Shown here in pieces: positions 10,345-21,276 of a stretch of 64,000 nucleotides of DNA. A program made the translations under genes and the position numbers. Under the pieces are notes generated by a model. The model saw only the letters and a list, made by a program, of their open reading frames with translations. It was not told where the DNA came from and ran no database searches. Position 1 is the first letter of the stretch. The number at the start of each line of letters is the position of its first letter. The DNA is from Rhabditoides inermis. Taxonomy: Eukaryota; Nematoda; Chromadorea; Rhabditida; Rhabditidae. The stretch lies in contig CAWZYM010000238.1 in NCBI GenBank assembly GCA_963966185.1, forward strand, positions 242,501 to 306,500, given 5' to 3'.

Positions 10345-10793
10345 AAACGACCCTATACAGCCCATCTAGCGTGCGCATGGTGAACCTGTTAGAGGGCGTG
10401 CAACGCTACTTCACGCGACGCATCTGCCATCGAGCCGGTCACCTTTCCCTCGGGTATTCTGAGAGGCTCCGCCTGCTGGGTCTCGAGACACTTGAGTCTC
10501 GTAAATTCTTGAATGACGTCACTTACCTCTTCAAAATTGCCCACCATATTTCGCCGTTTGATGCAGATGGTATATTCAATATCATCCCAACATCAACAAG
10601 GCATTCACACAACATGCGAATTATCCCTTCTTTTGATCCTGCAAACAAACTACTCACGAGCATTCACAGAGCCTATACTTACTGGAATAGCCTTTCTTCT
10701 GATGTGGTGGGAGTGCGAAGTGCGGAGCAGTTCAGAGAACTTGTCAGATCTGGATCTGGCGGTTTCCCGTTGTCTCGGATTCGTGCATCATGA
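10345..10793 (+). pseudogene. LINE (non-LTR) reverse transcriptase, C-terminal remnant
   Basis: A single open frame of about 150 codons reads YSPSSVRMVNLLEGVQRYF, then SLGYSERLRLLGLETLESRK, TRHSHNMRI and YTYWNSLSSDVVGVRSAEQF. The order (L.E.VQR.FTRRI / L.Y.ERL..LGL.SLE.R / THR.HS / WN.LP..VV....V..F) is the standard C-terminal region of CR1/Jockey-type LINE ORF2 proteins, downstream of the catalytic YADD centre. The frame is open to a normal stop, but everything upstream (endonuclease, catalytic RT core) is missing, as expected of a 5'-truncated retrotransposed copy. The 3' flank continues into the 458-bp repeat at 10808-11265. Confidence 0.82.
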
Positions 10794-10807
10794 CTGGAGA
10801 GTTTGGA

Positions 10808-11265
10808 CAGAGAAGTTCCCGTCAGAACTACTTGTGAGGTAGACCCAATGTCACTCCACCTAGTGTGGAGAGACGACACAGACCACCTATCCCCCTTAGA
10901 ACCCTAACACAGACAATACACGCGGATGAGATATAGGTTTATCTACATGATCAGATAGGTTGAGAGGGGTCGGTGACGGCACACCGAAGGGTGTCGGATC
11001 CATGCCGACTGGCCACGATTGGTCGTCTCGCAGTCTTCTTATACTGGCCAGTGTCGTGGGCGAGAATGCGCGAGGCGGCTCTGCAATCACAACACATGAG
11101 TGGAGGAGATGGGATGATCTGATACAGCGGGTTCTCCCGATGTTATGGGATAATGCATCGAGCGCGAGCGCGATCGATGTTGTGAGAGGCATTCCATCGC
11201 ATCATAGATGACATGTACAGAGAAATAACCAAATAGGTATTGGCGGAGTACCACAATACCTTACA
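10808..11265 (+). repeat. 458-bp direct repeat, copy 1
   Basis: Base-for-base the same as 18348-18805 wherever compared (constant offset 7540). It begins CAGAGAAGTTCCCGTCAG and ends CCACAATACCTTACA. In this copy it follows the LINE RT remnant directly, so it is best read as LINE 3' untranslated sequence. Confidence 0.9.
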
Positions 11266-12566
11266 CCTACCAGCCATAACAAATAAGACCGTCCTCGGTC
11301 TTTAGGATTGTAGTTTTAGGTCTTACAGGACCCTTGCTTCGCGCATTGCGTACCTCTATTAAGCTTCGTATTTTATTACCTCCCGAATTTTGATACTCTG
11401 TGCACTTATGATAAACGTAACGATAATCTCAAAGTAACGAAACAACGTAACATTAAAACGCTCATTACATGTTAAAGGTAGGCTACACTCTGAGAAACGA
11501 ATGAAATAATTACGATTTTCTTTCGAAAATAGATTCAAGATTCATGAAGAGTGTCTGTGTAACAAATATTTGATGCAAAAACTATGTTTAAAATTGTTTT
11601 GCATAAAATCATCTTCAATCAAATAAGTCATGTAATCCTATTGAAACCAAGTTACGGTTTTTATTTAGGGCGTTCTATTTAATACATTTTCGTGAGCTAA
11701 TTTGACGTTCTGTTCAAATTTACATAATCTTATTTGAATATAATGACGAAAACATCACTAAAACTTGGGAAGAAATGAACAAAACAGTTAAACGTTGAGA
11801 ACAAGCGAGAATTACAAGAAAGTTGTGCGTTCAACTGTGAATCTCACCAACACGATATGACTGCACAATAATAGCACCAAAGCATGGCACCAATTTTTAG
11901 TGGCACTACGAACAGAATCTTTCTTAAATTGTTTTAAATAGTTGAATGATAATCAATGTGTGTTCTCCAATTATATCTTAGTTTTCCAAATAAACACCCT
12001 TGATTTTCAAAAAAAAAATCGGTTATGTGCTCAGAAGGGTAGTTAGTTCAAATCTTCAAATACTACTAAGATTTTGTTTCATTATTTAATCGCTATTCGC
12101 TGACAACATATTCTCTTTTGTTCATGTATTTCCTTGAACTGCCATGTATAACTACCTCATATTTTTCTTTTAGTTTCACAACATAATTACTTACTCAGCT
12201 GTGGAAATTTTCGAGAGAAAAGTACTTAATGTTTTTAGAGTTCGATGTTCGATGGTTAGTCAAGAAAAAACTTTTATCAAAATATGTTATTAAGCAATAT
12301 GAATGAATTCGACCTCCTATTGTGTGATAAGCTCATTATGTGGGTTCGCCTATTGACAAAAGTTTATGAGATCTAGATCATGATGACTAAACATCGACAC
12401 GAATGCTAGTCGGTTCTGTTCAACATATATTGCTTGCGCGCGACCGGTGGAAAGACCTGAAGACCGCCAGTTCGCGCAAAAGATGACGGGACGATTTGAA
12501 CTAGGTAAATAACAAAAACTTTGATTTCTCCATTAGTTCAGTTTTTCTTTGTGTCTTTCTCTGCGC
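11266..12566. other. AT-rich stretch, no gene seen
   Basis: No reading frame with recognisable protein features, no tRNA-like boxes and no strong repeats. Short poly-A/T runs only. Confidence 0.6.
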
Positions 12567-12570
12567 TTAA

Positions 12571-13053
12571 AGAAGGACTCCGAGGAACGTGCCAGCCGGC
12601 GCAGAATGGTGCGCTCCAGTCGCACACTGGCGCGTGTGGTCGCGGCGAGACTAATTTCACTATTTTCTACCGTGTCTCTGTCACTGGGTCAGCCCTTGTT
12701 TTGCGCGGGAAATCAACAGCAGTGAGGGAGAGTGTGCGTGACTCGCGCGGCTTCTTTCATCTTGTGCCAGCCAAACACAGAATCGATCACCGAAAAGGCG
12801 CGAACTCGTCTCGTGGAGGAAAACTCGTGTCTCTGTGACTGCGCCTGCCCAGCTGATTGGGGGCGGTCTTGCGGCACTGGCAAAATGCCAAAATCTTGCG
12901 CCCAAAGTGACAGTCAATAGTATTCGTACTGCCGAAAAAAAAATCGTTATGCAAATTTTGGTGAGTAAAAAAATTCTTTCGTTTGTAGATATGTTCAAAT
13001 CACGATATCCTGTAAATAATGACCCCTAATGTCGTTTTCCCCGGAGTCCTTCT
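12571..13053. mobile_element. Non-autonomous DNA element, 483 bp, TTAA flanks
   Basis: The ends are inverted repeats: AGAAGGACTCCG at 12571-12582 and CGGAGTCCTTCT at 13042-13053, extending to about 17 bp with one mismatch. Each end is bordered by TTAA (12567-12570 and 13054-13057), a duplicated 4-bp target typical of piggyBac-like and some other DNA transposons. No transposase frame inside, so a MITE-like passenger. Confidence 0.75.
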
Positions 13054-13391
13054 TTAAGCTAGAAAACATCTTCATCCGCTGTACTGATTTCACTACATCA
13101 CTACTACCGTTTCGTCTGTCAAGCTACTGATATTTAACTAATATGTGACTAGTTCGAGATTGAATTGAATTGACTTGAATCGAGATTGAATTGAATTTAT
13201 TGATTAGTATGTGTTTCATGAACAGTGGAAAACAAAACATTTGCATTACATCTGCTAAGTATTCCACTTATACCAATGATCCAGTCATGTCTTCGTCAGA
13301 CAAGACAATTTTCTCTCCCAACATCTATTAAAAAAACGGAATTCCTAGTTAAGATAACATATGCACATTATGGCTCTTTAAAAAAAAACAG
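13054..13391. other. Spacer with a (TTGAA)n-type LINE tail remnant
   Basis: At about 13158-13200 there are repeated GAATTGAATTGA words like those ending the LINE tail at 19012-19037. The rest is AT-rich, and the last part may be the eroded upstream portion of the RT that follows. Confidence 0.45.
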
Positions 13392-13937
13392 GAGAAAGGC
13401 GTCCATCAGGGCGGGAATGCCAGCCCTCTCCTCGCGTCTCTGACTCTCAGTGTTTTGGAATATGAGTACAGTATACGTAATCCTACTATTTGCAAGAATC
13501 CGAAACTCCAGGTGTTCAGATATGTTGATGATATTTTGATTTTCTATGAGAAGAATTCGGATCTCTCTTCATTTCTGAAAGCCTATAATCTTAACAAGTT
13601 GAAGTTGGAACAAACCAATACATCTGTCAACGAAGCACATTTTCTTGATATTTCCATCACGTTTGATAGTAAGTGGAACGTCAGTCTTTTTAATAAGATC
13701 GATGATTACTCGTTCAATGTGCATCAACTCACTCACAGTGAAAGTACTACCAGTCGACAAATTTGTTATGGTAATTTTAAAGTCAGAAACACTTCGCATT
13801 GTTCGTAATTGTACTGATGTATTCACTACGCTTGTCAAACACGAAAGTTTATTTGTTACGTTTTGTAATCTATGTTTCAAAGCTACAACGGTCAAATCTG
13901 TTCTTCTTAAATATTGTTTCCGTAAACGGGATATCCG
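13392..13937 (+). pseudogene. Reverse transcriptase remnant with YVDD motif, frameshifted
   Basis: The frame from 13392 gives EKGVHQGGNASPLLASLTL, FRYVDDILIFYEKNSDL and FLDISITFDSKWN. After a frame change near 13780 it continues LRIVRNCTDVFTTLV and KYCFRKRDI. The order QG..ASPLLA..TL / YVDD.LI / FLD..I / DDY.F.V....H matches the palm and thumb of a reverse transcriptase. The wording is closer to Penelope-like and related uncharacterised metazoan RTs than to the CR1-type LINE next door. It is truncated at the 5' side and frame-broken, so inactive. No endonuclease domain was found downstream. Confidence 0.6.
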
Positions 13938-14093
13938 CACTTCTCTTTATTTGTTCAATTCTACTAATCGATTGACCCTGTCTATAGGTTTTGATATCAC
14001 TTACGTTACTCTTTACCTACCACACACAGTTTTATTTCAACATTTATTTCAACAAATTCTCAACAACAGGTACGAGTAATAACAATAGGTATG

Positions 14094-14854
14094 TCAATCT
14101 ACTTGTACTGCTCTAATCCATCTCCCACAATCTCCTTTCTCCTTGACGTATTCACCTCCAGGGTTGAGCTTGATCTTGAAAGCTGCCATGAAGCCACTCT
14201 CGCTGTACTTCTTCTTCTTGTAAGCAATGTTGTCCTGGTTCACATACAGGTCTTCAGACTTGGCGTACTCCTTCAAAGTGTGTCCGTTCACCTCCTTGCT
14301 ATCCGCCTGGATGAGGGAGCTGAGGTGCACGTACTTCCGGTGGAAAAGACAAGAGTTCACCTCCAACGACGTCTATGACTTGTTACAATTATTTTCATAC
14401 TATCCACTTTCCTTACAGTCGTGTCATCTCTCACGTGGTTGCCGTTGTAGTTCTTCAAGTTTTCCACCGCGTCGCCCTTCTTGTCCGTGAGCTTCAGGTA
14501 GTCTACTCTGTTCTTCACCTCGACTCGAACACAGACACCCTCGGAATAATAGTTATAACATTTGACCCTCTCGACTTCCACCGGAGCTCCCACCAGAGAC
14601 TGGAGGAACTCCCGCACACTTTTGTGGACGCCACTACAAACAAACGGCTATATCCACCAGTCTTCTTTTCCATACTTACCTTTCAGGGTGCGAAGTCGGC
14701 TACATACGGATGTTGAGAACGTTCGAGTACAAGAACTCAGAGACGTCCCCTTGAATGTCTTCATCGCCGCCACCACGTCCTGTACCGTCGACTTATCACT
14801 CAAGTCGTTGACGAGCTTGGTATTACGGCCGGTCTTCTTCTCCTTTTTCTGCAT
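14094..14854 (-). CDS. Unrecognised small gene, at least three exons
   Basis: The first exon begins at a Met codon near 14854 (MQKKEKKTGRNTKLVND, then DKSTVQDVVAAMK). A middle exon from about 14628 (acceptor TTGTAG) reads GVHKSVREFLQSLVGAPVEV, CYNYYSEGVCVRVEVKN and DYLKLTDKKGDAVENL, with a donor after HVRDDTT. The last exon (~14375-14094, acceptor CATAG) reads VHLSSLIQADSKEVNG, KEYAKSEDLYVNQDN and GFMAAFKIKLNPGGEY, ending TGA at 14094-14096. A one-base indel after AAMK would join it to DIQGDVSEFLYSNVLNI. It is a lysine-rich soluble protein of roughly 220-240 residues with no signal peptide or membrane segment. No known family recognised; coding texture is good and introns are short. Confidence 0.5.
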
Positions 14855-14864
14855 CTTCCTCTAG

Positions 14865-16926
14865 ACGTTGCTGTGGGGCCCAGTACTTGGACGTTTAGAC
14901 TGATTAGGAGGCGCCATAATACAGATATTTGTCGTTTCGAAATGATCAGCTTCGTCTCGCCTCAGTTTTATACTCTGTTTTCCCGCGCAAATTCGCAATC
15001 CTCTCTATCGATCATCACATACATCGATCATTATCGATCATCATTTGTACCTCTTTCTGCAATTTTTTGTTTGTTTGTTTTCTTCCTATTTTCTCATTCA
15101 TCTCTATGTTTTAGGTCTTCCCTATTTCATGTGTTTTCACAGTCTCGCTTTTATGTCCACCACTGCGGTCCTGCACTGATGATGCCTCAGCAGGCAGTAG
15201 ACCCCCCGCAGTGGTCACTGACAAATTGTACTTTTAGTAGTCAACTAGTCTTTAAGTTATTCTAATTGTTAGCCTGTCTGCAGGTTAAAGTGTCGAAACA
15301 GGATTCCGTTACGTATCTAGCTATTATGTTCTACTAACTGATCTTCTATCTACTTTGAAAAAAAAAACCTCATTGTTTTTTGTCATTGCGGAAAGCATTT
15401 ACGGAAAATTCAATCACGTTTCTAAACATTCTTTTATTTGTATTCTTAACTGTTATAGAGTATGATGTGATCTTGATCCATTCGCATGCTTGCTCGAGTC
15501 TGTTTGTATAGCATCATCATGTTGTGAAATCCAAGAAATTCATGAGTTGTCTTGTGCACTCCCAACAGGCTCATGGCGCAGTATATGTATTACATACATA
15601 TGTCTTCCATAATTGAATGACGAGTCGCATCATTCTCACGAAAAGCTTTCTAAAATGGCGCAATTGGTCCACAACGACGTGAATCATCTCATTGTCCATC
15701 GCCACTCTGTCACCGGATCAATGACAATGACTCTACTCGTTGCAAATAAATTTCCTCTTTAATGACTGTCTGACTTCTGTTTTCGAAAACTTTTGGCTAT
15801 CTGAAAGTTCGACTGTTCGTTCGAATCTGCGATTGCGATTTTCTATATCTGAACACTAGTTATACTACAGAATGGGATTTTTTTGGTTCGCAATAATAAG
15901 TGACACTTTCTCTCTCACATTACAACACGACACGTTAAGAAAAGAAATACATATTATTTCAACACGAAATCTTTTTTAAACACGAATTTGATCGCTTACT
16001 AAACACACTGAAAATTACATAAAGTCCCACTTTACGTGATGAATATGAAATAGATTTTTTCCTCGCTCACTTTTCTACAATACATTCTGCTATTAGATCT
16101 CCAAACGCTCGACGAGCAACGTCCACAACGTCTCATGTATTCACAGGTCTATTACTTATCTCATATCTCGAGTATTCTCAAAATTGTACTTTCCCGGTCT
16201 CGTGTCTCTCACGAGCGGGACCTGATTTCTTGTTTCGACACAACTTTAAAGTAAAAAAGACCAGCACTTTTGTACTGTGGAACGCATGCCACAATAAATA
16301 TCTTATCTGTGAAACAACAAACAGTGAAATCCTATTTACCTATTTTCCACATAACCCTCATTTGCTCGAATTCTTCCAAAGTTAGATGTAAATCACTTTC
16401 GAGAAACTGCTTCGCACTACAGTCTATTCGCTCATGTTCTATTCTGTAAATTTGCGTTTGAGTTCGATTTTTCGTGAAACACAGATAACGCGGAAACGCG
16501 GAGTGCGGCTCTAAATCGTAAGGTCGCGGTCGCCCGTCGGTCAAAAGAAGTTCCGCTACCGCGGTGGGTTGGCAAACCTAACACATTGTCAGCTGCTAGT
16601 CAGAAGACACACCGTCGTCGTGGATTCTCATTGCTGAACTACTGGTTCTGCCGCTGTTCATTATTAATGTTACTGTTCACGGGCATTTTGATGAGTGGCG
16701 CTTGCCTTGTGGTGTGACTTTATAGTGTTATTGGGGGCCACCGAGCCAGGTGATGAATGCGTGTTTCCACGGCACTATTAATATACAACCAATTGTTATC
16801 TGTGCTGTCTCGACTGAAAAGACTGTAATTTATTTATGTATTTCAGCTTTCACTGACTGTCCTAAACAATAGTACAGTTCTTACTTAATCGAAGAGTCCG
16901 TCAACCTACTTTGTTTTTTTTTGTGC
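14865..16926. other. AT-rich stretch, no gene seen
   Basis: No convincing coding frame on either strand. Short poly-A/T runs and scattered simple sequence only. Confidence 0.55.
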
Positions 16927-17194
16927 AGCTTGAAAAAGACAACATTCCATCTAATCAAACAATGCGTGAACAACTCATCTATCAAAAGTCGGGCATAACC
17001 AGAGCGTTCGTCAAAAATTATAGAAAAAAATGTTGATCAGTCTGAAAAAGACAACATTTCATTCTATCAATCAATTCGTGAGCAACTCATCTAAAAGTCG
17101 GGCATAACCAGAGCGTTCGTCAATAATTATACAAGGAATAATGCTCAGTCTGTAAAAGACAACATTTCAACTCATCAAACAATGCGTGAACAAC
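16927..17194. repeat. Degenerate ~110-bp tandem repeat, about 2.5 copies
   Basis: Copies start near 16929, 17041 and 17149, each with GAAAAAGACAACATT, then ATCAA.CAAT.CGTGA.CAACT, then GTCGGGCATAACCAGAGCG. The third copy breaks off directly into the 94-bp array. Confidence 0.8.
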
Positions 17195-17803
17195 TTGAGA
17201 TTGGCCGACGTAGGCACGCCGAAAACAGACAGAACACTGAACACAGAACACTTATTGGACGAACACACAGAGGGCGGCACGATTTTCGCTTGAGATTGGC
17301 CGACGTAGGCACGCCGAAGACGGACAGACACAGAACACTTAACACTTATTGGACGGACACACAGAGGGACGGCACGATTTTGTTTGAGATTGGCCGACGT
17401 AGGCACGCCGAAGACGGACAGACACAGAACACTTAACACTTATTGGACGGACACACAGAGGGACGGCACGATTTTGTTTGAGATTGGCCGACGTAGGCAC
17501 GCCGAAGACGGACAGACACAGAACACTTAACACTTATTGGACGAACACACAGAGAGACGGCACGATTTTGTTTGAGATTGGCCGACGTAGGCACGCCGAA
17601 AACGGACAGACACAGAACACTTAACACTTATTGGACGGACACACCGAGGGACGGCACGATTTTGTTTGAGATTGGCCGACGTAGGCACGCCGAAAACCGA
17701 CAGACACAGAACACTTAACACTTATTGGACGGACACACAGAGGGACGGCACGATTTTGTTTGAGATTGGCCGACGTAGGCACGCCGAAGACGGACAGACA
17801 AAT
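17195..17803. repeat. 94-bp tandem array, about 6.5 copies
   Basis: The unit starts TTGAGATTGGCCGACGTAG at 17195, 17290, 17384, 17478, 17572, 17666 and 17760 (spacing 94, the first 95). The serial reading frames through it are artefacts of the period, not a protein gene. Confidence 0.95.
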
Positions 17804-18029
17804 AACACACATAAGCACAGACATTCAACTGAGTAGTTGGACCGTTGGTTTACTACAAAACAGTAAGACACGAATGTGAGTTGCCTCTTCGAAGAGCGGA
17901 ATACAGTCACCTGCGCTTGATGATTGTAACTACCTTCTCATTCAGTCTCGAAAAAAAATACATCACATACACGACACGACAAAAATACCACGTGCACACG
18001 GAGAGCTGCAACTATCACGTTTCGTTCCG

Positions 18030-18240
18030 ATATGCATATCCAAATTACTCCAGTGGCTCTTCCCGACTCACTTATTCTCAACTTAGTGGCTTTTTCCCGC
18101 TCACTTATCCATTTTCTCAATTCAGTGGCACATCCCGGCTCACTCCAGTGGCTATTTCCCGCTCACTTATTCAACTTATTTTCCTGTGGCTCTTCCCGGC
18201 TCACTTTCAATTTCTATCTCACTCATTCACTTACAATACA
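18030..18240. repeat. Degenerate ~40-bp tandem repeats
   Basis: Five or so copies of AGTGGCT.TTCCCG.CTCACTTAT-type sequence with drifting spacing. Between 17804 and 18347 no gene is seen. Confidence 0.6.
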
Positions 18241-18347
18241 CTCCCGCTACCAGTCACCTAGTCTACCTCACACCTTACAGAGAGGGGTGGAAAGCCTAGT
18301 CTCCCCTACTTGATCAGAGAAGAAGAGAAAAGGACACTCGCTGCTAC

Positions 18348-18805
18348 CAGAGAAGTTCCCGTCAGAACTACTTGTGAGGTAGACCCAATGTCACTCCACC
18401 TAGTGTGGAGAGACGACACAGACCACCTATCCCCCTTAGAACCCTAACACAGACAATACACGCGGATGAGATATAGGTTTATCTACATGATCAGATAGGT
18501 TGAGAGGGGTCGGTGACGGCACACCGAAGGGTGTCGGATCCATGCCGACTGGCCACGATTGGTCGTCTCGCAGTCTTCTTATACTGGCCAGTGTCGTGGG
18601 CGAGAATGCGCGAGGCGGCTCTGCAATCACAACACATGAGTGGAGGAGATGGGATGATCTGATACAGCGGGTTCTCCCGATGTTATGGGATAATGCATCG
18701 AGCGCGAGCGCGATCGATGTTGTGAGAGGCATTCCATCGCATCATAGATGACATGTACAGAGAAATAACCAAATAGGTATTGGCGGAGTACCACAATACC
18801 TTACA
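18348..18805 (+). repeat. 458-bp direct repeat, copy 2
   Basis: Identical to 10808-11265 as far as can be read. Here there is no RT sequence upstream, and the downstream flank differs. Confidence 0.9.
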
Positions 18806-18889
18806 GGACGTTTCTCACATGTCATCTATTGTGCGCATGTATCTGTGTCCCACACTTCATACGTTCCATTTCGCCTTTGTCTCCGCCAG

Positions 18890-19038
18890 TTCCCTTGAGC
18901 AAGGCGCGGTAGTAGCTCATCTTGTTTTACCCCCCACCCCCACACACTATCGTATTATCACTGTAATGTCCTTTTACAACTCGCACATTCTAATCACCCT
19001 TATATGCGATAAATTGAATTGAATTGAATTGAATTGAA
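18890..19038 (+). mobile_element. LINE 3' tail ending in (TTGAA)n
   Basis: It starts CCCTTGAGCAAGGCGCGGTAG and ends with four GAATT units. 28905-29042 is a diverged copy of the same sequence attached to R1 copy b. Short-unit tails of this kind are typical of CR1-related LINEs. Confidence 0.65.
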
Positions 19039-19867
19039 ACATCTCGTAGAGGACCTTCAATAACCTCTATATGCGCCGACATAGCCTCTAGTAACCACAT
19101 GCCCAAAAAGTGTCCGATTCTTACAGAGATGGTGTGATACTGAACGAATTGTACCGCATACTTTTCTTGGTGTTTATATCTCTAATTCGCAGCGCCCCTA
19201 ACATGACCACGTAGCGTAGTGGTAACGCTCTCGCTTCACTATAACATGACCTTTTTTGTAAACATAATACACAACGTACCAAGTCGAACAATCGAAGAGT
19301 ATTAGAGAGGGCGCGCAGCGCCCTCTCTTTTGGCTTAGGATAGGGCTCGCGCCAGAATTTTCAAGAAGCTATATTCAAAAATCATGTTAGCAGGAATGTG
19401 AACTCATCCAATTCATGTTAGTTAGATTTGCACGGTTCCGTAGGCCAGATCACTAATTGATGGCATCTTTGTATCTTTTCTCTGAAAGAAGTTATGAGCG
19501 ATCTCGCGCACCCATAGGGTGAGAGGCCAGCGTGTGGGTGGGTGGGTGGGTGGGTGGGTAGGTGGAAGTCGTGTCCGGTAACGCTGACTCTCTGCCGAAA
19601 GCGTACTCTCTCGGCGTTTTCTGCCCGTGTTCTCCAACTCGCACTTTGAGTGTAGTTCGCCCCGCCGCCGCCAGCGTCTAATTCGCGCCGGGTTTGCGTT
19701 GTTTTGGGTCCGCCAACTATAACCAGGAGAAAGAGCGCAGTAGGCGCGACTCCGAACGGTAGTGAGAAAATATGTGGGGAAAACGTTTTTGTGAAATGTA
19801 ACGGCGATCCGAAACGTAACGTGTGATCTGTGGTACATGAGAGTAAGAAGAGAGAGAACGGCCGAAA
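19039..19867. other. Spacer with small hairpin and GGGT run, no gene seen
   Basis: A perfect hairpin at 19303-19327 (AGAGAGGGCGC arms) and a simple GGGT repeat at 19531-19565 are the only structures. A 138-codon reverse-strand frame at 19422-19838 has simple-sequence composition and no family features. Confidence 0.5.
19531..19565 (+). repeat. (GGGT)n tract, G-quadruplex-capable
   Basis: Six or more GGG/GG runs separated by single T in a row, enough for a G-quadruplex on the + strand. Confidence 0.7.
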
Positions 19868-19914
19868 GTTTGTGTTAGTATTTGTAAACGTTGATAGAAG
19901 AGCAGAAAATATAA

Positions 19915-20038
19915 AGAGACAGAGAGAGAAGGGCAGAAAGTGCGAGAGTGAGAGAGTGAGAGAGAGAACAGTGTGAGAGAAAGAGAAAGAGAGAGAGAGT
20001 GAGAGAGTGAGAGAGAGAACAGTGTGAGAGAAAGAGAA

Positions 20039-20122
<84 letters not shown>

Positions 20123-20125
20123 AAC
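19915..20125. repeat. GA-rich simple repeat
   Basis: An imperfect GA tract with an internal duplicated block (GAGAGAGAACAGTGTGAGAG appears twice), then pure GA from about 20036 to 20119. Confidence 0.9.
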
Positions 20126-20275
20126 AGTTAAAGAGAGAGAAGGGACGAAGTCGAAGAGAAGGAGAGAACAGAGTGAGTGAGAGATAGTAGTTTTTGATAA
20201 AATCCATATGAATAGTCATAATTCAGCACATATTCAAAATTTCTATGAAATTTAACAAAAGCACATATATTTTCT

Positions 20276-20491
20276 TTAAAAAGTACTTGCGTAAACAAAT
20301 GAACTTTGTCTTGTCCCAATGCAGCAAAAGCACATGCATAAAGCGTTTACAAATACTAACACAAACCTGCGCATAACGGACAGTGGACACTAACCGATGA
20401 AATATAACAATACAAATGAATAACGCCATACGTTCATATTAGAGAGAGAGAAGACAGAGAGAGAGGAGAGAGAGAGAGAAAGAGAAAGAGA

Positions 20492-20545
<54 letters not shown>

Positions 20546-20650
20546 AGAGAGAGGCGCAGGTTTGTGTTAGTATTTGTAAACGCTTTATGCATGTGCTTTT
20601 GCTGCATTGGGACAAGACAAAGTTCATTTGTTTACGCAAGTACTTTTTAA
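20276..20650. repeat. 97-bp perfect inverted repeat with GA-rich loop
   Basis: Arms 20276-20372 and 20554-20650 are exact reverse complements (ends TTAAAAAGTACTTGCG and GCGCAGGTTTGTG). The loop of 181 bp contains the GA tract 20438-20543. Part of the arm, GTTTGTGTTAGTATTTGTAA, also occurs once more at about 19869-19888, next to another GA tract. Confidence 0.93.
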
Positions 20651-21276
20651 CAGATAATCATCATTTGAAATCACTAATTTGAGGTGATGCATCTTACACC
20701 GGTAAAATAACGGTAACATTGCCATACCGGTAACAGAATTCAGAATATATATAAATAATCAAAAATAACTTTTTTAAATTTGAATTTGCTTTTGGAAAGA
20801 AAAATTTGGGAGTACCGCATATTTCGATCACGAAATGAAAGAAACTACTTTTGTCAACTTCCACGAAGCCATATAAAACCTTGTAGAGTCACACATGGTC
20901 CAGTGTATCCGTTCAAGAGAGTGTAGTCAAGTTTCGATTCAACAACAAAAATTCATTAATAATCCATTTTATTCTAATATGATTCGCGACTATGAAGAAA
21001 CATCGCTCATACAAACAATTCTAATAGATATAGTCCACTCATAAATATAATAAAGTCCTTATATATAAACCGGTAGACAACAATGTACGTGGCGGTATGA
21101 ATTTGAAGAAAAAAAACAGAATGAGCGAGATGCTACGCAAAACACATAATTAGAGAAAGAGAAACACAACCGGCATACAACGGAATATGGGAATAAAGCG
21201 AGATAAATACTAGAATACACATTAACGCGAGATGAATGCTGACTAAACAAGTGCTGAAATCGGCTACAGCACCGTC
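20651..21276. other. AT-rich spacer, no gene seen
   Basis: No coding texture and no boxes; the downstream side abuts the 3' end of the reverse-strand gene. Confidence 0.55.

Noticed and set aside
17167..17824. Overlapping reverse-strand frames of 64-90 residues
   Set aside because: They repeat every 94 bp and are produced by the tandem array, not by a gene.
10808..18805. LTR retrotransposon bounded by the 458-bp direct repeats
   Set aside because: The repeats do not start TG and end CA, one follows a LINE RT frame directly, and the interior lacks gag-pol and is far more decayed than identical LTRs would allow.
19200..19250. tRNA-like A box in TAGCGTAGTGGTAACGCTC
   Set aside because: No B box follows at the right distance.
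19422..19838. 138-residue reverse-strand frame
   Set aside because: It includes the GGGT repeat (THPPTHPPT) and has no family features or splice context; most likely chance.
20439..20639. Serine/leucine-rich frames in GA/CT tracts (also near 3823, 6073, 26054 and 33703)
   Set aside because: Microsatellite translation only.
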